Shown piece after piece: positions 47,262 to 55,906 of a stretch of 64,000 bases of DNA. The stretch comes from Notolepis coatsorum (Eukaryota; Chordata; Actinopteri; Aulopiformes; Paralepididae): the NCBI GenBank assembly GCA_963971535.1, contig OZ020587.1, positions 161,253,141 to 161,317,140 of the forward strand. The letters run 5' to 3'. The notes beneath the pieces were generated by a model. It was not told the origin of the DNA, searched no databases, and saw nothing but the letters and a program-made list of their open reading frames with translations. How positions within the stretch are numbered: the first letter of the stretch is position 1; every line of letters starts with the position of its first letter. Position numbers and translations under genes: made by a program.

Positions 47262-47981
47262 CTTTATGGTGTGGGAGGAAACCAGAGTACCCAGAGGAAA
47301 CCCACGCGAACACAGGGAGAACATGCAAACATCACAACAGGGACACAAACAGGCTGGATAAGCTGGTCAGGAAGGCCAGTAGCGTGGTTGGGGTGGAGCT
47401 GGACTCTAGCGAGGGTGGCGGAGAGGAGGAGCCTTGCTAAGCTCCAGGCCATCAGGGAAAACCCCTCCCACCCACTATACACAGACTTGGCTGACAGGAG
47501 GAGCATGTTCAGTGCTAGGCTCACACTACCTAAATGCAGCACTGAACGGCACAGGAAGTCCTTCATTCCGACAGCCATCAGACTATACAATGCATCAATG
47601 TGCCTCACTGCATCACTGAGCACAGAGTGACAGTTACCATCTTCCTGGACGCTTACTCTTGAAACAGCACTGTGCAATATTACACCTACTGTAGACCTCA
47701 GTATATTTTTACTGTATTTATTTACTGTATATTTTATTTTATTTTTATTATATTTTATTCTACTCTTATCTTAGGCAATTTGATTTGTTTTGTTATTCTT
47801 ATTCGTGACCTGTTCTGTCTAAATGTTTAATGTTGAGCGATTTGCAGTGTCAAATTTCCCTCGGGATAATCAAAGTATTTCTATTCTATTCTCCACACAG
47901 AAAGGCCCCCTGCTGGGGTTTGAACCCAGGACCTTCTTGCTGTGAGGCAACAGTGCTAACCACTGTGCCACGTGCCGCCCT
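47262..47981 (-). mobile_element. V-SINE-like element split by a LINE insert
   Basis: The head at 47981 on the minus strand reads GGCACGTGGCACAGTGGTTA, with GGTTTGAACCC-type B box at 47916-47926 and CCTTTCTGTGTGG. The sequence then breaks at about 47890 and resumes at 47332 as GTTTGCATGTTCTCCCTGTG. This order is the conserved V-SINE/DANA-type layout of fish, so about 560 bp was inserted. Confidence 0.82.
47333..47890 (+). mobile_element. LINE 3' fragment inside the V-SINE
   Basis: The translation gives DKLVRKASSVVGVELDSSEG and, one frame over, NPSHPLYTDLADRRSMFSAR and HRKSFIPTAIRLYN, the C-terminus of a Rex1/CR1-type reverse transcriptase. It has a frameshift and a T-rich 3' UTR ending TATTTCTATTCTATTCT. 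Confidence 0.8.
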
Positions 47982-48038
47982 GTATGACGACAAGACATTT
48001 TAATCTAATGTAATGTATTCTAGATCAGCAGCACCAAC

Positions 48039-48155
48039 CTGGGGAGAGTAGATGCTGAGGGTCTGGAAAGGGTTGAGGGCGATTAGGATGTCGCCCACAT
48101 AGGTGTATATCTGTAACACATCATACCTCTTGTGGAGGTGGCTGATTATTGTCAC
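48039..48155 (-). CDS. myo3b: myo3b exon: start of motor domain
   Basis: This exon is 117 bp, exactly 39 codons, with borders CTGCAG/GTGACA and CCCCAG/GTTGGT. It encodes [20 protein letters not shown] followed by PFQ. The [16 protein letters not shown] stretch is the near-invariant opening of the myosin motor before the nucleotide pocket. The acceptor's polypyrimidine tract is the (CT)n microsatellite at 48156-48238. Confidence 0.92.
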
Positions 48156-48197
48156 CTGCAGAGAGAGAGGGGGGGGGGGCGGGGAGAGAGAGGGGGG

Positions 48198-48238
<41 letters not shown>
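48156..48238. repeat. (GA)n/(CT)n microsatellite next to a splice acceptor
   Basis: GA repeats with a G-run directly abut the myo3b exon at 48155. On the gene strand this is a CT-rich tract ending in CTGCAG, so it serves as the polypyrimidine tract. Confidence 0.9.
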
Positions 48239-48240
<2 letters not shown>

Positions 48241-48354
48241 ATTTGATTTTTTAAAGTACTTTATTTTGTACTGTATGAAAAATCTTTACAACAAGCCTTT
48301 AAAATACTTTACATCTTCAAGATTAAAAAAAACAATACAAAAAAAAATAGAACT

Positions 48355-49371
48355 TCACATATTCATAATGTTGTTAAACACCAATTCATCATCAAAGACA
48401 TCACAAATCACATTTCCATAACACCATTCCTGAGCAAAAGCCTCCAAATTTCCCATAGCTTTATAAAACCTGAACTCCAGCCAGACTCTAGCCTTCACAT
48501 TACAGCACCACACTAATACTGCATCCTGGTCCGGTTTATCTTCCACTCTGTTTCTCCTGTTTACATAGACTGCAAGCTTAGCTTCCCCCACCAGAAAATT
48601 AAGCAGTTGCCATTTTTTCTTATTTTCTTTTTTATATCCTGCTCCAAAAATATAACCAATAACAGAAAAGGTTTCACCAAAATGCCTGAAAACGTCGGTG
48701 AGCAGCTCAAATAGCCCTAAAAGCCTGTTACACTCTAGAAATGCATGAAAAACAGTCTCAGTCAACCCACAGAAAGGACATTTATTATCCACCTCTGGGT
48801 TGATGATAGAAACAAAAGCGTTCACTGCCACAGCACCATGCAGAATCCTCCACAGAAGGTCTGCTGTTTGTTTTTTAAAGGAGGTTTATATAAAACCCTC
48901 CACACAGGTTGAGTGTCATTACCTGCACACAGCCTGCTCCTCCATACAGTGTCCACTCTGTTATTTAGCCATTTCTTATTAATTACTTTGACACAGTTTC
49001 TGTACCATGATTTCCTATCCATTTTGTATAATGCTGAGTCCTTTACAGAAAGTAGATGACCAGACATTTCTCCCAGTACAGGGCTCAGGTAGACATTTGG
49101 AAACTCATCCTGTTTGTCCGGTTTTAATGCTCCACTGCTGTATAAGCTAAGCATGCCCAGCTCCTCGACAGTCAACCTCTGTCTCCAGCGATCCAGCACC
49201 CTGGTTGCATAGCGCTGCAACCTCAAGCACACAGCCTGAGCATCTTTTAACTCTGGTCCTGCTGTGTCTGCCAGCTGTCTCAGGCGTACCACTTCGGCAG
49301 CACACAGCAGTCCAGTCAGCCCAGGGCTTGCACAGTCACTTATGTCCATTCTTGCACCGTGAACAAGAGGC
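48355..49371 (-). pseudogene. Tx1-like ORF2: C-terminal region
   Basis: EPLVHGARMDISDCASPGLT continues the interrupted frame, then KSWYRNCVKVINKKWLNNRV. After a frameshift near 48840 it continues as CPFCGLTETVFHAFLECNRL, a CCHC-like motif typical of the L1/Tx1 ORF2 C-terminus, and VWLEFRFYKAMGN. The frame ends at 48355, followed by an A-rich 3' end. Confidence 0.82.
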
Positions 49372-52300
49372 TCCTGGAAAGCAAATTGGACGAGTTGTCA
49401 TGGTGACCGGAAACAAGATGGCGCCGCCCACGGCTGCCTTGGCGCTACAGTGTGCTGCGTTTTGTTTGTTCAGTGTTGTATCTGTGTCCTGTCTAACGTC
49501 CTACACCAAAGAAGAACTTCTGCACATCGGGTGTTCAAACCCATCGGACACTTTCCCAACACTACTCACCCGTTCCACGGATTTATTGGATATACTGGTC
49601 AGGGGGACTGCGTTCTTCGCCAGTGCTGTGCGCTGGATCAGACGGCAACGGGGAAGGAGAGGTGGCTGTCTGGTTCGCCTCCGGCGACGGGGCTCGCGGC
49701 CACCACTTCCCGGTATATTCCTCGGAAACGTGAACTCTTTACCAAATAAAATGGACGAACTCCGGTGGCTGGTTGCAGGAAACAAGGACTTCCACTCCAC
49801 AGCTGTCTTTGCGTTCGTGGAGACCCATCTGAAGCCATCAGTCCCAGACGGGGCTGTACAGCTTGAGGGCTTTTCTGCGTTTCGTGCCGACAGGGACTTC
49901 GAGGCGGCGGGTAAGTCGCGTGGAGGGGGTCTTATGTTTTTTATTAACAATCGCTGGTGTTCCGATGTGACAGTGATTCACCAACACTGTTCCTCTGCTA
50001 TTGAATCCCTCTTCATCCGCTGTCGTCCATTCTATTCCCCCCGTGAGTTCAACTCTTACATCCTCGTCTGTGTTTACATTCCTCCTGACGCTGACGTCAC
50101 CGCAGCGGTAGACACACTAGCCGAACAGCTGACGAATGTTGAACGCAACCACCCGGACAGTTTTGTTGTTGTATTGGGGGATTTTAACCAGGCTCATCTG
50201 AGCCGGTCTCTCCCTAAATACAGGCAGCAAGTCACTTGCCCAACTCGGGGAGTGAACACTCTGGATCACTGCTACTGTACTATTCGGCAGGCCTACCATT
50301 CTGTCCCCCGTGCTGCACTGGGCAACAGTGATCATCATCTCATCCACCTGATCCCTCGCTACAGGCAGAGATTAAAACAATCAAAACCTGTAGTGCGGAG
50401 CTTCAGAGTGTGGTCCAGTGAGGCATGCGAGTGTCTCCGCGCCTGGCTGGAGAGGGCAGGCTGTGACCAGGACTTTGTTGAGTGGGCGGGGCCTGAGGCT
50501 GGTAACAACTTGGATGACTACACAGACACTGTGACATCCTTCATCAGCCTCGGCGAGGAGGTGTGTGTCCCCCTCCGCACTAGGAAGATCTACAACAACA
50601 ACAAACCCTGGTTTTCAGCCCAACTCAGGCGGCTGAGGTCGGAGAAGGAGGTGGCCAGGCTCAGTGGTGATGCTCATCGGTTCAGGCAGGCCAAGTACAA
50701 GTTCGCCAAAGAGGTGAGGGAGGCGAAACTTCGCTTCTCAGAGAAACTGCGGCAGCAGCTCTCTGAGGGGAATTCCTCCTCCGTTTGGAAAGGCCTCAAG
50801 ACCATTACAAACTACAAGCCGAAGTCACCACAGGCGCCTGATAACCTCCCCCTGGCGAACGAGCTAAACACATTTTACTGTAGGTTTGAGAAAGAGGTTC
50901 CCCCCCGCCCTCTTCCTTCACCCACTCGGTCACAACCTCCATCCCCCCACCCCAGTGGGCCCCCCCCCCACACATCCCCCCCCCCCCCCCCCCCTCTCTC
51001 TGTCAGTGTGAGAGAGGTGAAACGGCTGTTTTCCAGTCAGAATCCCCGGAAGGCGGCCGGCCCGGACTCTGTCTCCCCCTCTGCCCTGAAGCACTGCGCT
51101 GACCAGCTCGCACCGGTGTTTACCACCATTTTTAATGCATCGCTGGAGCTGTGTCACGTCCCAGCATGCTTCAAGGCCTCAACCATCATCCCCGTCCCCA
51201 AGAAGGCCAAGGTCACGGGCCTTAATGACTACAGACCTGTCGCCCTGACCTCTGTGGTCATGAAGGTCCTGGAGCGCTTTGTCCTGGCCCACCTGAAGCT
51301 CATCACAGATCCTGTGCTGGACCCGCTGCAGTTCGCGTACAGAGCCAACAGATCCACAGAGGATGCTGTGAACATGGCTCTGCACTACACGCTGGAACAT
51401 CTGGACTACGCGGGCAACTATGTCAGGATCCTGTATGTGGACTTCAGCTCGGCCTTCAACACCATCCTTCCACCCATCCTGGAGCACCAGCTATCCCTGC
51501 TGCAGGTGCCGGCCTCCACTCGCAGCTGGATTACCGACTTCCTGTCCAACAGGTCTCAGCGGGTGAGGCTGGGGAAGAGCATTTCCAGCTCTAGGTCCAC
51601 CAGCACCGGTTCCCCGCAGGGCTGCGTTCTATCCCCACTACTGTTCTCCCTGTACACCAACAGCTGTGCCTCTCTGCACCCCTCGGTCAAACTCCTGAAA
51701 TTCGCTGACGACACCACCCTGGTGGGTCTCATCTCCAGGGGGGACGAGTCGGCCTATAGGAGGGAGATCGAGAGGCTGCAGAGCTGGTGCAGCTGCAACA
51801 ACCTGGAGCTCAATGCTCAAAAGACAGTGGAGATGGTAGTGGATTTCAGGAAGAAAGCAGCCCTGCCCCCTCCCATCATACTGGGAGGCACTCAAGTGAC
51901 CTCCGTGGAGTCATGCCGATTCCTCGGCATGACCATCTCCCGGGATTTGAAGTGGGAGCTCAACATCACGGGCCTGCTCAAGAAGGCCCAGGGGAGGATG
52001 TTCTTCCTCCGGCAGTTGAAGAAATATAAACTGCCGAGGACCATGATGGCCCAATTCTACACGGCCATCATTGAGTCCATCCTCACCCACTCCATCATCT
52101 CCTGGTTCCCTGCTGCAGCGGCAAAAGATCTTGCCAAGCTGCAGCGGGTGATTCGCTCCGCGGAGAGGGTGATCGGCTGTCCCCTGCCCTCCCTCAGGTC
52201 CCTGCACGACTCCAGGGCGCTGAAGAGGGCGAGAAAGATCATGGCCGACCCATCCCACCCCGGTCACAGCCTCTTCACCCTGCTCCCCTCTGGGAGAAGG

Positions 52301-52692
52301 CTGAGGATCCCAAAGGCTGTGAAAGCTCGACACAGACTGAGCTTCTTCCCCTCAGCCGCCAGGCTGATCAATGCCTCAGGCCCCTCCCCCCCCCCCCTCG
52401 GTACCCCCCCCCCCCCCCCCCCTCTGCCCCCAAGTGACACTGGCTAAATGACATTGACTGCACTGCACTAGTCCGTACTGGATCTCTGCACACTTCACTT
52501 TATATATATATATATGTATTTTATTTATTGATTAATCCCCCACTGCACTGTTTTCGTTTCTTTGTCTGTGTTGGTGTTTGTTTACTGTGAAAAAAAGAAA
52601 AATGCATACACTGTATTGCTGCAACAATTACCAATGTGTTTTACACAAATGGCTCAATAAAGGAATCTGAATCTGAATCTGAATCTGAATCC
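49372..52692 (+). mobile_element. Near-complete Rex1/CR1-like LINE (LINE A)
   Basis: It is inserted into the Tx1 LINE in the opposite orientation. It carries one long open frame, a 3' UTR with a TATATATA tract and a GAATCT-repeat tail (52663-52690). The 5' end includes GGAAACAAGATGGCGCCGCC. No clear target duplication is seen. As the only element here with an uninterrupted endonuclease-RT frame, it is the best candidate for a recently active copy. Confidence 0.85.
49400..52447 (+). CDS. LINE A ORF2: endonuclease and reverse transcriptase
   Basis: 1,015 codons from the ATG at 49400 (MVTGNKMAPPTAAL), chosen because upstream codons lie in the Tx1 element. The endonuclease part has LGNVNSLPNKMDELRWLV, ETHLKPS, VLGDFNQAHL and GNSDHHLI. 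The reverse transcriptase has KAAGPDSVSPSALKHC, NDYRPVALTSVVMKVLERFV, YVDFSSAFNTI (motif A), GSPQGCVLSPLLFSLYTNSC (motif B) and LLKFADDTTLVGLI (catalytic FADD, about 51700). The C-terminus has LLPSGRRLRIPKA and a Pro-rich end encoded by poly-C tracts that are prone to slippage. It would nick DNA and prime cDNA at the target. No stop or frameshift is seen. Confidence 0.87.
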   Translation: MVTGNKMAPPTAALALQCAAFCLFSVVSVSCLTSYTKEELLHIGCSNPSDTFPTLLTRSTDLLDILVRGTAFFASAVRWIRRQRGRRGGCLVRLRRRGSRPPLPGIFLGNVNSLPNKMDELRWLVAGNKDFHSTAVFAFVETHLKPSVPDGAVQLEGFSAFRADRDFEAAGKSRGGGLMFFINNRWCSDVTVIHQHCSSAIESLFIRCRPFYSPREFNSYILVCVYIPPDADVTAAVDTLAEQLTNVERNHPDSFVVVLGDFNQAHLSRSLPKYRQQVTCPTRGVNTLDHCYCTIRQAYHSVPRAALGNSDHHLIHLIPRYRQRLKQSKPVVRSFRVWSSEACECLRAWLERAGCDQDFVEWAGPEAGNNLDDYTDTVTSFISLGEEVCVPLRTRKIYNNNKPWFSAQLRRLRSEKEVARLSGDAHRFRQAKYKFAKEVREAKLRFSEKLRQQLSEGNSSSVWKGLKTITNYKPKSPQAPDNLPLANELNTFYCRFEKEVPPRPLPSPTRSQPPSPHPSGPPPHTSPPPPPPLSVSVREVKRLFSSQNPRKAAGPDSVSPSALKHCADQLAPVFTTIFNASLELCHVPACFKASTIIPVPKKAKVTGLNDYRPVALTSVVMKVLERFVLAHLKLITDPVLDPLQFAYRANRSTEDAVNMALHYTLEHLDYAGNYVRILYVDFSSAFNTILPPILEHQLSLLQVPASTRSWITDFLSNRSQRVRLGKSISSSRSTSTGSPQGCVLSPLLFSLYTNSCASLHPSVKLLKFADDTTLVGLISRGDESAYRREIERLQSWCSCNNLELNAQKTVEMVVDFRKKAALPPPIILGGTQVTSVESCRFLGMTISRDLKWELNITGLLKKAQGRMFFLRQLKKYKLPRTMMAQFYTAIIESILTHSIISWFPAAAAKDLAKLQRVIRSAERVIGCPLPSLRSLHDSRALKRARKIMADPSHPGHSLFTLLPSGRRLRIPKAVKARHRLSFFPSAARLINASGPSPPPLGTPPPPPPLPPSDTG

Positions 52693-53445
52693 AGTAACCA
52701 GTGCAACGATTTAGTAGAAGTAGTTCTTATACACTTGAAAAGTGTCCAATACTTAAAAAAACCCTGATAAAAAGGAGGAAGTGCATTTAACCTTAAAGTC
52801 GTCGGGTCTGTTAAAAACAAAGATACATCAAGACCAAGACTATTTACTTTTCGAAGAATAAAAGAGGCAACTTCTCTCCAAACTAAATCTCTTGGTCCTA
52901 ACAGATATCGCTGTATGAACTGTAGCCTCAAAGTCGCTGTCCTACTCGCTAAATGAATCAGGCCTTGCCCTCCCTCTTCTCTGGGCAAATACAGAACACT
53001 CTGAGGAACCCAGTGCAGGCGATCCCAAAAGAAATCAACCATCTTTGCCTGCAACCGCACCAAGGAGGCTCCACACATGCCAGCTTATGCCACAAGGTAG
53101 AAACCACAAGGTTATTTATTATCAGGACTCTGCCTCTATAGGAAATCTGAGGCAACAGCCATCTCCACTTAAACAGCCTTCCTTCTACTTTCTCCACCAC
53201 ATTCTCCCAATTTTTCTGTACAATCGTGTCATTTCCAAGGTATAGTCCCAAATATTTAAAACCATCCCTTTTCCAGATCATGTTTTGAGGTAACACAGGT
53301 AATCTACTGTGCCAGTTACCCACAGCTAACGCCTCACTCTTCCTCCAATTTATTTTGGCAGAGGACACAGCCCTAAAACTGTCAGCAATTCTTTCCAATA
53401 TATTTACATCATTTTGGTTTTTTACAAAAACAACTACATCATCAG
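52693..53445 (-). pseudogene. Tx1-like ORF2: RT thumb
   Basis: It resumes with YADDVVVFVKN at the other side of the L2 insertion, then INWRKSEALAVGNW, FKYLGLYLGND and, after a frameshift, FWDRLHWVPQSVLYLPREEG and RDLVWREVASFILRKVNSLG. It ends at KSLHWLL, where the LINE at 49372-52692 interrupts it. Confidence 0.83.
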
Positions 53446-53639
53446 CATAAGTAAGTAAGTAAGTAAGTATTTATAAAGCACCTTTCATACATGTCATGTA
53501 GCTCAAAGTGCTGTACACAAACATAGGCATATATAACGATAAAAGCAATAAAGTCACAGTGATCAGTTAAGATCAATGTTTAAAAAATTATAATAATAAT
53601 AACGTAAAAATGAAAACAGTCATTTGCTGACCAGTTTGG

Positions 53640-54400
53640 GAGAACAGGTCCGCACAAACATGTCCGTTCAGTAGCAACCGGAAGTAGGAAATGCACTAAA
53701 CCAATGCACTTGTACAGTAGGTAGCAATGTTAGCTCTTATAACGTTAGTGTAGTTACGTTTTTATTAGTGGTCAGAGTTGGGTCCATAAGGCTTATCCAA
53801 GCCCCATGGATCCATCAGTGGTCGCGTATTGTATGCGTATGTACCCGTTCCCTCATCTAAAGAGTTGGGTCCATAGGGCTTATCCAAGCCCTACGGATCC
53901 ATCAGTGGTCGCGTATTGTGTGCGTATGTACCCGTTCCCTCATCTAAAGAGTTGGGTCCACAAGGCTTATCCAAGCCTCATGGATCCATCAGGCTTTTCC
54001 AAGCCATAGCGTCTTTGTGTTATGTCTCATAACGTTAGCCAGTTAGGAAGTAGGAAATGCACTAAACCAATGCACTTGTACTTGTTTAGCAGCAACTGGA
54101 AGTAGGAAGTGCACTAGACCAATAACTAGTAGGTAGCAACGTTAGCTCTCATAACGTGCACTAAACCAATGCTAAACCAATATCTAGTAGGTAGCAACGT
54201 TAGCTCTCATAACGTGCACTAAACCAATGCACTTGTACTTGTTTAGCAGCAACCGGAAGTAGGACGTGCACTAAACCAATGCACTTGTACAGTACGTAGC
54301 AGCGTTGGCTCTCATAACGTCAGTTAGCCAGCAGCTCCGGGTACAGCAGGTAGCAACGTTAGCTCTCATAACGTTAGCCAGTTAGCAACTCCGGGTACTA
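53640..54400. repeat. Tandem repeats in the L2-like 3' UTR
   Basis: Two families are interleaved. One has 80-90-bp units starting AGTTGGGTCCATAAGGCTTA (53775-54000, three copies). The other has variable units built on GTAGCAACGTTAGCTCTCAT and GTGCACTAAACCAATGCACT. Confidence 0.85.
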
Positions 54401-54560
54401 AAAATAAAGCATCACATTAATAAGACAACAGTAATAAAAGTACGGCAATAGGCAAAGTACAGTAAAATAACATTTCAGTAAAAGATCAATACATAAAAAA
54501 TATAAACATAATAATAAAAACATTTCAATAAGATACTCGCTTTCCCTAAGGCATGGTACA

Positions 54561-55359
54561 CTATTTGTAAGCTAGACTGTATAGGTACGTTTTAAATTTT
54601 CCTTTAAAAATGTGTATGGAGCTGGCGTTTCTGATGTGTGTTGGTAGTGTGTTCCATAGTTTTGGGGCATAGTTGGCAAATGCCATACTTCCTATCCTCT
54701 TTTGGTTTCTGGGTGTGTCTAGTAAACCTGTAGTGGATGACCGTAGCGTTCTTGAGGGCAGATAACTAACTAGGGAATTTGCTATGTATTTTGGGCCTTG
54801 CTCATTAAGAGCTTTATATGTCAGAAAAAGGACCTTAAAATCAATTCTATGATTTATTGGAAGCCAGTGCAGAGTGGCTAGGACTGGAGTGATATGTTCT
54901 CTTCTCTTTGTATGAGTTAGTAATCGAGCTGCAGAGTTTTGGATAAGCTGAAGCTTCCCAATGGTTGCTTTGGGAAGACCAGTGAACAGTGCATTACAAT
55001 AGTCAAGCCGGTTTGAGACAAAAGCATGAATCAGTGTCTCTGCATCCTTTTTATTTATGAAAGGTCTTACTTTCGCTATGTTTCTTAGGTGGAAGAATGA
55101 CGTTTTCATGGCCTTATTAATATGAGACTTAAAGGTCAGGTCTGAGTCCAAGATGACACCTAGGCTTGTAACCTCAGTTTTTACATAGGATGACAGACTC
55201 CCCAGGTTTTCACACAGCACTTCCCTTTTCGCTTTTGGGCCGATCAATAGGATTTCGGTCTTGCTTTCGTTTAATTTTAGGAAGTTATTGTTCATCCACT
55301 TGTTTATTGCTAACAGACAGTTTGTAATGGACTGTATGGCTGTAGTGTTATTTGGTTCT
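54561..55359 (-). pseudogene. L2-like RT C-terminal part
   Basis: It starts in frame with the Tx1 reading frame (LSAYA then EPNNTTAIQ). It includes INKWMNNNFLKLNESKTEIL, LGVILDSDLTFKSHINKAMK, HAFVSNRLDYCNALFTGLPK, IQNSAARLLT and THIRNASSIHIFKGKFKTYL, ending at a natural stop. The catalytic core is absent because of 5' truncation, so it is not functional, though the coding part itself is undamaged. Confidence 0.9.
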
Positions 55360-55366
55360 GCATAAG

Positions 55367-55887
55367 CTGACAAAACAATGTTATCTTGGAAACCAGGTAT
55401 AGCTAAACCCCTCATCTCATTTCTCAATGTTTGTAACATGGGTTCCAGTGAAATTGCATATAACATGCCAGAGAGAGCGCAGCCTTGCCTAATGCCCCTC
55501 TGTACCTCAAAAGGAGCACATAGAGAACCATTCAATTTTAACACACTCTCAATGTTCTGATACAAAACTTTCACCATAGCAATGAGACCATCGCTGAACC
55601 CAAAACTCTTCATAACACTCCAGAGATAATTGTGCTCAACGCGGTCAAATGCTTTCTCCTGATCTATTGAAATAAGAGCAGTATTCAAGCCCAATGAATC
55701 AGACACCCAAAACATCACGAATTAAATATACATTATCCAATATTGACCTGCCAGGTACACAATACGTCTGATCACGATGTATGATCTGATCCATCACTTC
55801 TCTCAGACGGTTTGCTAAAGTCTTTAATAAAATCTTATATTCGCTGCATAAAATTGACACAGGCCTCCAGTTCCTTATGTCCTGCAA
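55367..55887 (-). pseudogene. Tx1-like ORF2: RT palm
   Basis: RNWRPVSILCSEYKILLKTL, CVPGRSILDNVYLIRDVLGV, ALISIDQEKAFDRVEH (motif A Asp) and GIRQGCALSGMLYAISLEPM (motif B). It ends at LSAYA, the first half of YADD, interrupted by the L2 insertion at 55359. A one-base frameshift lies near 55883. Confidence 0.85.
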
Positions 55888-55906
55888 AGTCCCCTTTTTT
55901 TTTTTT

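Larger units (their letters stand above)
53452..55359 (-). mobile_element. 5'-truncated L2-like LINE inside the Tx1 RT
   Basis: It is flanked by the 7-bp duplication GCATAAG (53445-53451 and 55360-55366). The 3' tail on the minus strand is a run of CTTA units. It inserted into the YADD catalytic motif of the Tx1 LINE in the same orientation. It carries a coding end (55359-54561) and a long 3' UTR full of tandem repeats. Confidence 0.92.
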
